From contig NW_019091364.1 in NCBI RefSeq assembly GCF_001949145.1, positions 3,120,006-3,140,855 of the forward strand: a stretch of DNA of 20,850 nucleotides. Reading direction: 5' to 3'. Origin of the DNA: Acanthaster planci (Eukaryota > Echinodermata > Asteroidea > Valvatida > Acanthasteridae). The notes below the pieces were generated by a model. The model ran no database searches. It saw only the letters and a program-made list of their open reading frames with translations, and had not been told where the DNA came from. Made by a program: the position numbers and the translations under genes. This document shows positions 9,636 through 19,640 of the stretch, piece after piece. The first letter of the stretch is position 1. Each line of letters opens with the position of its first letter.

Positions 9636-10211
9636 CATTGCATGTTTTATCTTCGAGAGAGGCCACGATATTGTCAATGGCGTCAAAATTGCTGACGTGA
9701 AACACGTAGGTGTCGTTTGGCTTGTTAGCGATGGCATTCAGCTCTTCCACGTTCACATTATCGGTCACCCCGATGGCAAATATAGTGATGCCCTTCTCTC
9801 GGGCCCGGTCTGCCGGTACAGCAACGGCCGCAGGTCCCTGCGACCGGCCGTCGGTGATGACGACTGCTGCACGTGTTATCGAATTGAGGTCCGGTCGTGC
9901 TCCGTTTTCGACAAGAAAAGCCTGACTTTCCGTGACATTCAGAGCGGAAACTGTTGCCGTTCCCCCACCAATATATGTTATGTTTCTGATCGCTTCCTGT
10001 AGAAATGTTTTGTCCGCGTAGGTGTTCAGGTGGAATTCAACCTTAACACTACTGGAATACTGGATGACTGCTACGCGGGTCTGGTCAGCGCCGATCTGAA
10101 AGGACTCCGACACATTCGAAACGAAGCTCTTGGTCTTTTCGAAGTTGGACTGTCCGACACTACCTGAGCTATCCAGAACGAAGACAAGGTCTATCTGATT
10201 CACAGAACACC
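9636..10211 (-). CDS. Paralog B exon 4: von Willebrand factor A domain
   Basis: Encodes residues 196-387, one whole vWA domain on one exon with phase 1 at both ends, a classical shuffling module. It starts with Cys197 and ends with Cys386, the usual disulfide pair flanking vWA domains. The MIDAS metal site is complete: D209-S-S211-G-S213, T280 in G-G-G-T, and D316 in V-V-I-T-D-G. The hydrophobic strands V-F-V-L-D, V-A-V-I-Q-Y and I-F-A-I-G-V are typical of matrilin/collagen-type vWA. Acceptor AG at 10213-10212; donor GTGAGC from 9635. Expected role is divalent-cation-dependent protein binding outside the cell. Confidence 0.92.
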
Positions 10212-12254
10212 CTTAGGGAAAATAATAGCAAAAAATCTATCAGGGGAAAAATACTAGTAAGACTTATGCTAAACCTCGCAGCTGTTGCTATACCTCGTGA
10301 CTCGGGAAAGCTTTTAGCTTTGTGCCCTTACCTACTGTAAAAGTGTATCGATGTAAGGCGCCTCTTACGTAACTAAGCCTAAAGCTTGTCGAGTCTGGGT
10401 ACCAGACCCAATGATTCTGACTATTCTCGATGATTCACCGGTCTAGTATTACCCAATGTCCACGTAACCAAATCTGGAGGAATTCCTCCAGTAAGGTCCG
10501 GAAATCGCCGAAATATTTCGAACCCTTCCAGTCCACATTCTTCATGTCTGTTCGCATAATGACATTGATGATGGTCGGAAGAGTCGCAATCGGGCCGGGT
10601 GAACCGATTGGTGAGGAGTAAAACTGCGTTCATTTGTCGTAAATGTTCTCTAAACTACCAATTCAATTTCGACACAATAAGCTAGGCAAACCTAAAAACG
10701 GTGAAGAACTTACAAAATTTCTTTCTCTTCCCCATCTCTTTCTGCATTTAGGCCCCTCTATATTTTATTGGCTTGTTGTACCCCATGCAACACAATATTT
10801 TGCTTCCTTCCTACAAACATTTGGAGTTTCTTGTGAGTTTTCAAAGTAACCACCATCATTAAAGGTGGTGAACACAATTGGTCAGACTACCGTATAATCC
10901 TGAAATATCTTACTTGAAAGAAAGTACATAATAGTCTCAATCAGTCTGTAAAATATTTCCACACAGAACGCTGTAGTCTCGAGAAAGATGGTCGGCCGAC
11001 AAGCGCCAATTTCCTTATATGTAGTTTTTGAGATGTGGGAGTTTCCATTAATGAACGGATAAACCTAAAAACAGCTAAAACTATAATGACATTCTTTCCC
11101 CCAGAGCACTGTGAGCTGAAATTATAGGAACCTGAGTGCTAGGCGTAAAGTAGAATATAAATAGGATCAGTGTGCAGTTGAATTTTATTTAAAGGAAGGT
11201 TTTCTTAAACGGGGAAACATTGCGAATTCAAAATCAACCCTAGCTAATAATGGTATGAACCAAGATTGCGGCTGTTTCCGAACAAGATGATTTTCGTCAA
11301 CAAAAAGTACTATTTCCACACGTTAATCCTCCCTTGTTTTAAGACTTAGTTTTTTTTTTTAACTTATAATAATTAATGACTCAACTATGAATGGAGTTTA
11401 GACTTTCATCGACGAGTGAACTGACATGAAAGTGCTGTTACAAGCACGATCGCGCGCACACTTGGGCACGGAGACGAGTCGACATCTGGGTGAAGTTCTT
11501 CCACGAATCCGCAATGATATATTGTCGAGGAAGCGCATTAATCCAAGGTAAACTCACTGATTATTCCTAGTCGTTGAAAACTGCTTCTTTTTTAAGGGAA
11601 TGAGAACCTGTCATGCTTATTTCCCACCCTGACCCTGCGGACGTTGTTCCCTTGTACTGCGATCGCCCTATAATCCATAGATTTTGCTCAAGACCTACGA
11701 TTTAAGCGTTGAAAATGCCGCCCTGTTTTTTCGGTTTTTCACAAAGCAGGTGACTCAAACATGAAACAAGTGAGTGGAATGTAAGATGAGGTGAATTTTA
11801 TTCACCGTAATCAGCCAAACTTATAAAATTACAACAAGAAAACAATGTTGTACACCACCATTTACAGCCTATATGTACATCTAAACATAGGATCCACACA
11901 GGACGTGACCCTTGGCATGTTGCGTCATGATCTATTAAACCCGTGGTGATACCTGACCTAAGATTCTATCAAGAGTCGTCAGGGAATCTTTGGTCAGGAA
12001 AGCAGAATAAAGCTTTTCCCGAATCTCAAGGTATAGCAACAGTGTCTTTAGCATAGAAAATTCAAATTGCTATGTTCACATGAATGTGAAGAATTTTATT
12101 CAGATTTAACTCACAAAAGGCTTGTTTTGTTCAACTCTAAACCACTGTGTTCTTATTCGTTTCTCTGTATTATGCCCCGACGTTTCAGACAACATTTTCC
12201 ACCACATTAAATACGAAACCAACTCGAAATAATTGAAATGGTTTCCTTTCTTAC
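10212..12254 (-). other. Paralog B intron 3
   Basis: 2043 bp between exon 3 and the vWA exon. It includes a perfect 18-bp palindrome at 10474-10491 and a block at about 10430-10640 that is open in several frames without recognisable domain. No counterpart in paralog A intron 3 was found. Confidence 0.6.
10474..10491. repeat. Perfect 18-bp palindrome
   Basis: CTGGAGGAATTCCTCCAG reads identically on both strands. No neighbouring feature explains it. Confidence 0.9.
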
Positions 12255-12357
12255 CCTCACTTTCAAGATCTTCCACCTTTGCAATGAAATCTCCTACCGT
12301 ATCCGACGGTTGATCGTGATATCTAGTCCTCCAAAGCGTTGCCTGGAGAGTAATTCC
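12255..12357 (-). CDS. Paralog B exon 3: short C-terminal part of lysozyme-like domain
   Basis: A 103-nt exon with acceptor TGTACTTGCAG just upstream (AG 12359-12358) and donor GTAAGA (12254-12249). It encodes residues 162-195, with L-W-R-T-R-Y-H followed by T-V-G-D-F-I-A-K-V-E-D-L-E-S-E. Its phase 0 start and phase 1 end fit exactly between exon 2 and the vWA exon. Paralog A has an exon of identical length and phases, with matching W, Y-H, T-V, F-I, K-V and L-E positions. It probably closes the lysozyme-like domain and links to vWA. The codons upstream of the acceptor in the same frame include a spurious ATG with a hydrophobic run, which I take as intronic. Confidence 0.75.
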
Positions 12358-13001
12358 CTGCAAGTACATGCATACCACAAACATACCAACTGATCCATGC
12401 ATGGTCAGCGACATTGCTTTTATTTTGTTGTTAACAGTGAATGGACCTATTTTCCGAACACATCAACCCACATTTTGCATTTATGCAAGGTTATGAAAAA
12501 GGAAGTTCACTTCGAGCTCGGTTTCGTCTTGCCCTTCTTTGACCGAATTTTCATCCATGACGTAAACTAGAAATGGCTTCTTTTAAAAGCATGTGGCCAT
12601 TCATTCTTTCTACCACATTTAATTGGTTTCTCCGACTAAAAAAATTGGAAAGCACATAACTTGATATTAGAACACCTTCAGGCAAACTTGAGTGAACTGT
12701 CCCCAATGCAGTTTTTATACCACACAGGGAAAAGTAGAAATTAGTACCTTTTTGGCTTTGTACTTCCCCTTACGCAAACACTTTGAACAAATTATTTTCC
12801 TGTGCCTTTCTTTGACGCAAGATCTTTCTTGTGTGCTTCTAGCAAAGACTCTTTGGAAACTATCAGTCCAGTATTGATGAAGGTATCTTCCCAATGCAAA
12901 ATCGAGTCATAGGAAATTTTGCTAACTTTCCACAAGTGGAAGCTAAATCAGAGTTTACCGAAGAAATATTTGCCCAAAAGTTAACACTATTTTAAACTTA
13001 C
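12358..13001 (-). other. Paralog B intron 2
   Basis: 644 bp, GTAAGT to TTGCAG. Nothing further recognised. Confidence 0.65.
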
Positions 13002-13462
13002 CTGAGGGATATTGGGCTGTATGCTGTGGAAGTACAGTCGTGCGGCGAGTGCCGAATACAGCGGTTTGCGGCAATCTTGCCACGTGGTTCGGCTCCAGTT
13101 GATCTGCATCAGTGCTTCAACGTCACTGAAGAGAGAAGCGTATCGCGGATTGTTGTACATGGTCATGGTGAAGTCATAGACGGAGCGATCCACTCGCCAG
13201 ATTCCCCCGTGGTAGTTCTGATCAGAGTAGGTGAACTGATCGGTGCCGTCGGTGGTTTCAACCCAAGCGATGCGCCGGATGAACCTGTAGTCCGCCCGCA
13301 GGTCCCTATTGATCCCGTCCAGGCGGTTGATCCGTCTCACCGTAGCTTCCACTACGGCCACACCAAATGATTCAGGAATTGTAGTAAGGTCCGTTCCCTG
13401 GGAACGAGTCGGCTGAGCGAACAAGGTGATAACGCTTGCCACAACAACGAGGCCTGGCAGGG
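13002..13462 (-). CDS. Paralog B exon 2: signal peptide end and lysozyme-like domain
   Basis: Encodes residues 8-161. After the signal peptide the domain runs from about residue 35. Landmarks: R70-R71-I-A-W-V-E76, then D-G-T at 79-81, then Y91-H-G-G-I-W-R-V-D99, and near the end W-Q-D-C-R-K-P-L-Y-S-A-L-A-A-R-L (135-150). A Glu followed some 17 residues later by G-G-I-W/M-x-x-D recalls the catalytic Glu and the G-(L/I)-(M/W)-Q motif of SLT/goose-type lysozyme-like folds, so E76 is the candidate catalytic acid. That fold assignment is inference from motif spacing. Acceptor AG lies at 13464-13463; donor GTAAGT at 13001-12996; intron out is phase 0. Activity on peptidoglycan, chitin or another glycan cannot be told from sequence. 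Confidence 0.8.
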
Positions 13463-13741
13463 CTTAAAAAGTGAAGTGGGAAAAGATTCAGCCAGGGATG
13501 AGTGCAACTCGGGAAAGAGGCAGCCAACCATTCAGCTACCTAACCCTAATTTCCATTTTCAAAATCGATTTAAAGGCGTAGTTAGCCTTTTTGTAGGCTT
13601 ATGTCAAGGGGTCTTGGTGGTGTACTACTTGCCATTCGCAGGCTACTACTAACGACTTTAGCATACCATCCAACTCGAATCAAGTCTGCCTGTTTCATGC
13701 CCTTTATAGCGTCTGCGACCGTCAGCTCACCACCCAGAAAC

Positions 13742-13808
13742 ATGGTGGTCGAGTGGTAACGCGTTCTCATAATTAGGAAGGAGGTCGTAGGTTAGAGTTC
13801 CATCCTAG
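13742..13808 (+). repeat. tRNA-like fragment with CAT-anticodon-like loop
   Basis: A box TGGTCGAGTGG at 13746-13756, a CTCATAA loop at 13766-13772 as in Met-type tRNAs, and a B-box-like GGTTAGAGTTCCA at 13790-13802. Order and spacing are right for a tRNA, but the stems are poorly paired, so a tRNA pseudogene or the head of a tRNA-derived SINE is more likely than a working tRNA. Confidence 0.45.
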
Positions 13809-14224
13809 TAAATTTGCCCATTTTTCGAATTCAAAGCTTTCGTACAGCGCAGAATAGTTGGGAAAATACAGCTTAAAGGTGCTTTTTTTTGAGTAAGCTC
13901 TCTAGAGGAGATAAAGCAACAGTTTCGAAGGGTTTTTGTTGCTGTCATTTGAAGTCCATGGCCTCAAGCGTGTTGGCTTGGGTGCGTTGAACGCTTCACA
14001 ATGCAACAGGAAAAGCTGACTTTTCTTCTCTTGCCCGACTCTATAAAATAGGCTTTGTGTGAGAAGTGAATAATTATCCAATTTTCAGAAAAATAGTGTC
14101 AAAATGATTGCAAGACATTACTAAACTATGCTGAAAGCTCAGCACGGGAAACAAATGCATTTTGACAGCATCGGGGAAAATGTCGGTTGTATAGGGACTC
14201 CACCCGACTCTTGAAGGCATACTA

Positions 14225-14665
14225 CTGCGGTGGACAGTGGCGCAAATCTGTGCCCAAAAACGGGGTTGGGGTGGGGATGAGAAAAGGTGGAGAGGATTAC
14301 TTGCCTGGCCATGGAAATTTGAAAAGCGGGGTAGGGGAATGACACCATGTGACACTATATGAAAGGTCGATGTTTATGATACTGATGTGTATCTGCAATA
14401 TGCATTTCACGCAGAATCTTACATCGGAACGGCACACAGCTTTTTAAAATTGTTTTTCTTTTTCAATGGGTGATATTAAATGCATTTTAGTCGTTGGGAA
14501 GGCCCCAAAAGTTGTTAACAACTTTAATTATCAGCTTTAATTTGTGTTTTACCACAAAAGGTGTGTGTGTGTGTGTGTGTGTTCGGGGGGGGGGAATTCA
14601 ATAGCCCACCCCCACCTCAAAAATTGTGTGGGGATATATCGCTCATCCCCGGAGACTTACCCCCA
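14225..14665 (+). repeat. Dispersed repeat, copy 2 (in paralog B intron 1)
   Basis: Plus-strand copy of the element described at 9010-9470: AAATCTGTGCCC near 14245, GGCCATGGAAATTTGAAAAG near 14308, TTTTAGTCGTTGGGAAGG near 14487 and TAGCCCACCCCCACCTCA near 14601. A (GT)n tract has expanded inside this copy. Confidence 0.65.
14561..14594 (+). repeat. (GT)n microsatellite followed by a G run
   Basis: Eleven GT units at 14561-14582, then TCG and a run of nine or ten G. It lies inside dispersed-repeat copy 2. Confidence 0.95.
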
Positions 14666-15882
14666 TGTCAGTAGACAATAGACTATACTTTGTTACTCAA
14701 CATGGGGAATGGAAATTTCCACAGCATTACGTCAGCAAGTTCCAAATTACTCATTGGTGTTGAGTAACACAAGCAAATGGAAAAATTCTCAGGTATCCGG
14801 GTAAAGTGCACAAAGGGATTCCCAAAACTGTGAATGGAAGCCTTATATGGTGGTATTCAAAACGCTCAGTCAGCGTTTTCTTTCACATTCTCCAGAAAAG
14901 TGCAGAACTACCCATTTGACATTAACCCATTGTGTGCAAACAAAAACCACGAGGTTAGGCTGCTGATAAATGCAATAGCGCGATACCTGCGAACAAAAGC
15001 ATGATCGTCTCCCTCGGTGCGAACTACGGCTATTACGAAACACTGATCCAGGACTTAAGAATAGTCCCTTATCAAGAATTTGAAGAGCATTCCTGAAATC
15101 TTCATTTTAAGTCTTGGTTGTGGGTGAATATCTTACCAAGTTCACATTATTTCTTTAAAAAGGCAACCTATTAGAAGCATGGACCAAAATAGTTACGTTA
15201 AGTAATAAAAATGCCCGCAGTAAAACTGCGCAGTAAACGATTAATTAAAGTCAAGCCTGTTTTCTAGACAAGGGACTTCTACTCAGTACCCTTATCTTGT
15301 CCTCTGCCATTTATTAGTTTTACGTCATGGGCGTGTAACCCATGTAATAACCTTTTCCACACATTGTTCGGAAAGCGTTGCGTCCCACTCTCCCCCAGCA
15401 GTCTTGCCGATATTTGCTCTCATTCTGGGGAAGTATACCATTCCAAATTCGTCAACTTCAGTACTGAATTACATTAACGCGAAGAAAAAACCCAAACAAA
15501 CGAAAGAACAAGAAAAAAATCAACATGCAGTCCGTCTAACTATTGCGCGCCCCGTGCATGTTCGTAGCTCTTTCCAAATGTGATCCACTCTGTGAAAATG
15601 AGTCATAAGTCGTCAGAGCCACATTTTGAGTTTTCATTTGTATTGGAAAGAGCAAAGTGAGACTTTTGTTTTGACGTATCACTCATTTTGGCATCGTAAT
15701 GAAAGTGGGTACTCCATAGTGAAAAAACTGTGGATTCCTACTGATTTCGAAAATATGCGAAATTATTCGAAAGGACTTTTAATCCAAAGTGACTTTGGCA
15801 ACTTAAGACTCATTTTCACAGAGTGGGTCACAAATTGCCAGTGTCTTTGTTCAAGGCTTATAGACATCGTTCAGCTCATTAA

Positions 15883-15942
15883 ATACATAGCCAAGTTGCT
15901 ACGGCGCAGATAAGGTGTTGCATGTTCAAATTTCGTTCAGGT
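15883..15942 (+). repeat. tRNA-like fragment, copy in paralog B intron 1
   Basis: Same block as 5638-5698: TAGCCAAGTTG at 15888-15898 and TGTTCAAATTTC further on. Its presence at the matching place in both introns shows it predates the A/B duplication. Confidence 0.35.
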
Positions 15943-16433
15943 CAAGCAAACATGATTCACACTACTTAAGTACTGAGTACATGACCATTAACTTGAGCAA
16001 CGTTGCATAATGGATCATTTTACATTTCATAAATTAGATGACAACAAAGGTTAGCAAGAACGCTTTTGTACACCAACCTATGGAGAGACAAAGAAAACTA
16101 AGCAATCTAACATACTAGGACAGACAAATGACAAACAGGACAAAACTAAACCAAGTGTGAGACAATATCGCATTAATAGAGCACAAATCAATATGAGTTA
16201 GGAATACCAGCCGAGCAACTGAGTTCCTAGTTTTCTAGCAAACACAGATAAAGGAAGTAATGATTTAAGAGAGAATCATCTAGACCATTCCAGTACAATA
16301 TACCTTGATGAATAGCATCGTTCTTGGCCAGTGACGTTCTGTTAAATTCGACATACAAGTTTCCTTTCATACTGCTACGAGTATTATAATTATGGATGTT
16401 TGATGCTAAAGTAAAACAAGAATGAAAACTTAC

Positions 16434-16455
16434 CTCCAATAGCCGTCTTTTCCAT
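16434..16455 (-). CDS. Paralog B exon 1 (start codon, first half of signal peptide)
   Basis: A 22-nt coding segment reading M-E-K-T-A-I-G plus one base, followed directly by a strong GTAAGT donor (16433-16428). Joined in phase 1 to exon 2 it gives MEKTAIGALPGLVVVASVIT, a hydrophobic signal-peptide core that exon 2 alone would lack a start for. Paralog A has the same micro-exon (M-E-R-K-A-I-G) with the same donor and phase, at the equivalent place. The surrounding 5' sequence is also conserved between A and B. The true transcript start is unknown and the first exon may have further 5' UTR. Confidence 0.7.
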
Positions 16456-16690
16456 GTCAAGAATCGAATCTGATAAAACTGGCTGCAAAGTAAACCTGCC
16501 TTTCTCCGACAGAATCCAAGCGCAAATGACTCAGAAAATAAATCGGGTCGTAGATGGAAGCGGTAGAGGTAAAATTGATGCTCCAGTGGCTCTTTTGTCT
16601 CTAACAATGGAGGAAAAAAAACAAATGTTGAAAGGGTATGAGAATTGCTTGGTTACTACAGGAAACCACATAGGACGCTGCTATGCTAAA
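16456..16690 (-). promoter_or_regulatory. Conserved 5' flank / likely promoter and 5' UTR of paralog B
   Basis: Aligns with the A flank 5830-6090. A TATA-rich stretch follows at about 16690-16712, but its distance from the start codon makes its role uncertain. Confidence 0.4.
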
Positions 16691-16813
16691 AAATATAGTA
16701 TAAGTATAATAATGCATAGGATACATCGATACTTGCTTATGGCTTTCACACTTTCGCACAATTTACAAGGTGTATTATTTCTGATAATAATCATTCACAA
16801 GGCCTACACCACA

Positions 16814-16880
16814 AGCTCGATGGTCTAGTGGGAAGACATTTACAGTGGTAACAAAGCAAGTTCTGGAGTTAAATGTGCTC
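16814..16880 (+). repeat. Degenerate tRNA-like fragment
   Basis: A-box-like TGGTCTAGTGG at 16821-16831, with a weak B-box-like GTTCTGGAGTTAA near 16859. Probably a SINE relic. Confidence 0.3.
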
Positions 16881-18944
16881 TCAGCTCACAAACAGCAGGT
16901 AGATCACTCTGCGCATATTATACAACTTCTGGTGACTGGTGATCCTTAAAAAAAGATCCAGGGATCCAGGTAATAAAGGTACGATATGCATTATTCATAG
17001 CACGTAAGTTATGATTGGCGGATGGAACGCAAATGACTTTCAACATGTGTAGAGTTCACAAACTGCGTTTTCTTATTTAAACATCGGCTAATATCACGTC
17101 AACATGTTTTAACGAAAGCTCATAGCTAAAGCACTCACAAAATATCTTCCTATAGCCCGGAACAGCATCCAGAAAGTTGCCTTGAGCGCATACAACCAAA
17201 GAAATTGAGCCCTTTTCGATTTTTGTCACGTACCACCACTGTACAGTCAAAATGTATCCCTGCTCGCCTTAGCACTGCGAATTTGGTTTATTTTTCCCTA
17301 AACCTGGAAATTTATAGGATAAATGATCAACGAATGGCTGAATATGGAAAGTTAAAAAAAGTAATCGATTTGCGTATTTCAAAGGCATGTTACCACCATT
17401 ACGGCATTTTCTGTGGAAATTTTCCTACCTCGAGATCGGGACGCCAGTTTTTTTTCAATCATCGGTTGGGTGACGTCATGAATTAAGGGAATATTTCAGT
17501 ATAAGGATCTATCATTGGTTCCCTTGGAAAGTCGAGGGAAAATAATGAAAAACATACTAAATGAAAACAAAATATCCAAGACCCTCTTGTGATACCTGTT
17601 CCTGTGATAACAGCACCCTCCAACAGTGTACTTGGTGTTATGGCTTCTGTCGCTGAAAAACCCCCGAAAGGTCTTCGAACCAAGACTACCTTGTCTACCA
17701 TCCTACCCACACACGTGGTGCGTGCGGTTTTGGAACCAACCATTTGCATAATAGGGGATAGGTAAGAACGGTACTTGTGGCCGGTGTGATTCGTAGCATA
17801 CAGTTGATAAATATCCCAGGTACGTTTTGATGTCAATGAACTAGTTTATAATGTGATGCATGTACAGTAGAGCAACCGAGGAAAGTAAATAATATGACAA
17901 AACAAAACAATATTACTGGCAAAGCAATATGCTTAGGGGGCCCACTATTTAATGTAAATTTACCGTGCCGGTAAGCGTTCTTCCCAACTATTGTGGGTGC
18001 ATCCGATCAGATAATACTCTGACAAGGTTACATCCACATAAATAGGCCAGAAATATGTCCGCTGAACTCATTAATACAAGTTATACACTCCAAAATGGTC
18101 TATATTAGAGTGTCTTTCGAGCAATAGAACTGGGGAATTGAAGAAATTACGGCACTGAACCTCTGGCCCGGACTCTGGGCTTGCAATTCTGAGTAATTAG
18201 GATGCAATCGGGTCCAAAAGGGGAACTACTTCAGCAGTTTTGCAGAGTAGTAATATTTCATCTGGGCTGTTTATTTTCTTGACTTCGCACATGTCGGCAA
18301 TTTACAAACTTTGAAAGCTCATGTTCAAAAAGCCAGATTATTTTGGACCATCTCATAACCGGAGGGAAGCGAGTCTGCCTTAAAACTCGGCTGTCCCATG
18401 CCCGTTTGTTTTCAAAGTTTGCCCATAAAAACTTTCCTGCTCAGTACGAAGTTACTTTTCAACTTAATCTGACCCACGGTTTTGTTGTTGCAGCCATGTG
18501 TAATTCAGGGCACACGCTTGCCAGCTCGTCTGTCTATTTAGCAAGGCCGTGAAAAAGTAAACACGCACCTGTCTTGGCCAAAAAAATGGGCGCTGGCTGA
18601 GAACAATGTGTTCGAATAATAATTGGTGTCCAAATGTCCGAAAACAGTTACTTAAAGAGAAACATCAACGGCGGTGAAAACAATATGGGCTAATTCTGCG
18701 GGTTTTTCAAAAATTGTCCACGTTCGTACCGTTGGTGGCGCCACGCAGAAATGCTTTTTGATACGTACCACCATGGAAACGAAAAACGTCATGACCTAGC
18801 AGGAACTGGTTTCATGGATATGTTTTCGTACGCCTGAGCTGCACGATCTAGCTTGACACTTTTTGGGAAAAAATAACACCATAAAAAACACTAAAAACAC
18901 CTGTAATTTACTGTCAACTTACCAAGCCGTATTTATCTAGCCTT

Positions 18945-19474
18945 GCAGCGCAGCTCACGGTAGCGCGCACCAGCCACTCGAAATCAAGGCGAAGAGCTAC
19001 CCCACGCGGTCTAAGAAATATGCAAATCAGCTGAACCAGGACGAACACCTCAGTGCAACCGCCTGCGGAAGCTGTATTGGACGGTGCTCATTATGCTAAT
19101 GACAAGAGCCGATGTTTTAAATACGCTTTTGGATTGGTTCATTACTACATAGGAAATGCATAATTCAAGTCGAACTGAACACCATTAATTTTACATGGCT
19201 ATCATGCATGCCAGTTCACGTTGAGGCATCATACATATGTATACTTAGCTGCAACTTGTCACTGCGCACTCATCGCACGCCTGCATCTATTCATATTCAC
19301 ATACGAGGTAGTGCACAAGAAATCTAGCTCAAAAGTAAAGAAAAATATAAGCTTCCGCGGACGGTTGCACGAAGGAGTTCAGCTGATTTGCATACAATTA
19401 TTTCTTAAACCGCGTGAGGTCGCTCTTCGCCTTGATTTCGAGCGGCAAGTGCACGAGGCCGTGTGCAGCGCTGC
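18945..19474. repeat. Large imperfect inverted repeat (foldback or MITE-like)
   Basis: Left arm about 18945-19077 and right arm about 19344-19474 are inverse complements, separated by a 266-bp loop. A 21-bp block is exactly complementary (18978-18998 with 19422-19442), and further matches extend both ways, including GCAAATCAGCTGAAC, GTGCAACCG and GCGGAAGCT. Each arm carries an ATGCAAAT octamer (19020-19027; inverse at 19386-19393). The arms are more GC-rich than their surroundings. No transposase or coding signal lies inside. Confidence 0.7.
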
Positions 19475-19589
19475 GACGAATGACGAACGCCTTGACCAAG
19501 GCTATTGTTTATCAAACAATCTTGGTCTCCTGGCACCGCCTCTTTCACCTATTGTGGCCCCACCGTCAGCCCCACCGGGATCCCGATGG

Positions 19590-19640
19590 ATGGCACGACG
19601 GTTCAATTAGCGGTAGGGCGCGCGCCTCGGACTTGGGACA
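19590..19640 (+). repeat. tRNA-derived SINE-like fragment (box A only)
   Basis: TTAGCGGTAGGGCGCGCGCC followed by TCGGACTTGGGA resembles the D-arm and anticodon region of tRNA-derived SINEs. No B box follows, so it is truncated or diverged. Confidence 0.4.

Larger units (their letters stand above)
13463..16433 (-). other. Paralog B intron 1, with repeats
   Basis: 2971 bp, about 1 kb longer than in paralog A. It contains a tRNA-like fragment (13742-13808), a dispersed-repeat copy (about 14225-14665) with a (GT)n tract, and from about 14765 on a stretch homologous to A intron 1. B has extra sequence near 15490-15840 and 15950-16420 relative to A. Confidence 0.65.
7934..16455 (-). other. Paralog B gene, complete six-exon model: lysozyme-like / vWA / PPC-like / C-terminal anchor
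   Basis: Coding exons on the minus strand are 16455-16434, 13462-13002, 12357-12255, 10211-9636, 8731-8433 and 8188-7934. Lengths 22, 461, 103, 576, 299 and 255 nt sum to 1716 nt, or 571 codons plus stop, with every junction GT/AG and in frame. Intron phases in order are 1, 0, 1, 1, 0. Predicted order: signal peptide about 1-29, lysozyme-like domain about 35-195, vWA about 197-386, PPC-like beta-sandwich about 388-525, Thr-rich linker, hydrophobic tail 548-571. The product should be secreted or GPI-anchored on the cell surface. No exact family member is recognised by name. The model is built by eye from splice consensus and from parallel structure in paralog A; there is no transcript evidence. 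Start codon choice rests on the signal peptide it creates, since the frame upstream of the ATG stays open for some codons. Confidence 0.75.

Noticed and set aside
9697-10002. Long plus-strand frames opposite the vWA and lysozyme-like exons (also near 886-1146, 13026-13370 and 20099-20527).
   Set aside because: They are antisense shadows of GC-richer coding exons and lack domain signal.
10421-10640. Block open in more than one minus-strand frame between B exons 3 and 4, one frame containing D-W-K-G-S-K-Y-F-G-D-F.
   Set aside because: No convincing acceptor, no domain recognised, and paralog A has no counterpart. Exons 3 and 4 already join in frame without it.
12106-12414. Minus-strand open frame of 102 codons starting with a hydrophobic, signal-like N-terminus.
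   Set aside because: Only 12357-12255 is supported: an acceptor TTGCAG and donor GTAAGA define exon 3, matching paralog A in length and phase. The hydrophobic start lies upstream of the acceptor.
13742-13808. A functional tRNA-Met gene.
   Set aside because: The boxes and anticodon loop fit, but acceptor, anticodon and T stems pair poorly.
17483-17836. Minus-strand 117-codon open frame between B and C.
   Set aside because: No recognisable domain or paired splice sites, and no similarity to the vWA or PPC-like exons that C would need.
18945-19474. Divergent histone gene pair suggested by octamers and a CCAAT motif.
   Set aside because: No histone coding sequence follows in either outward direction, and no histone 3' stem-loop was seen.
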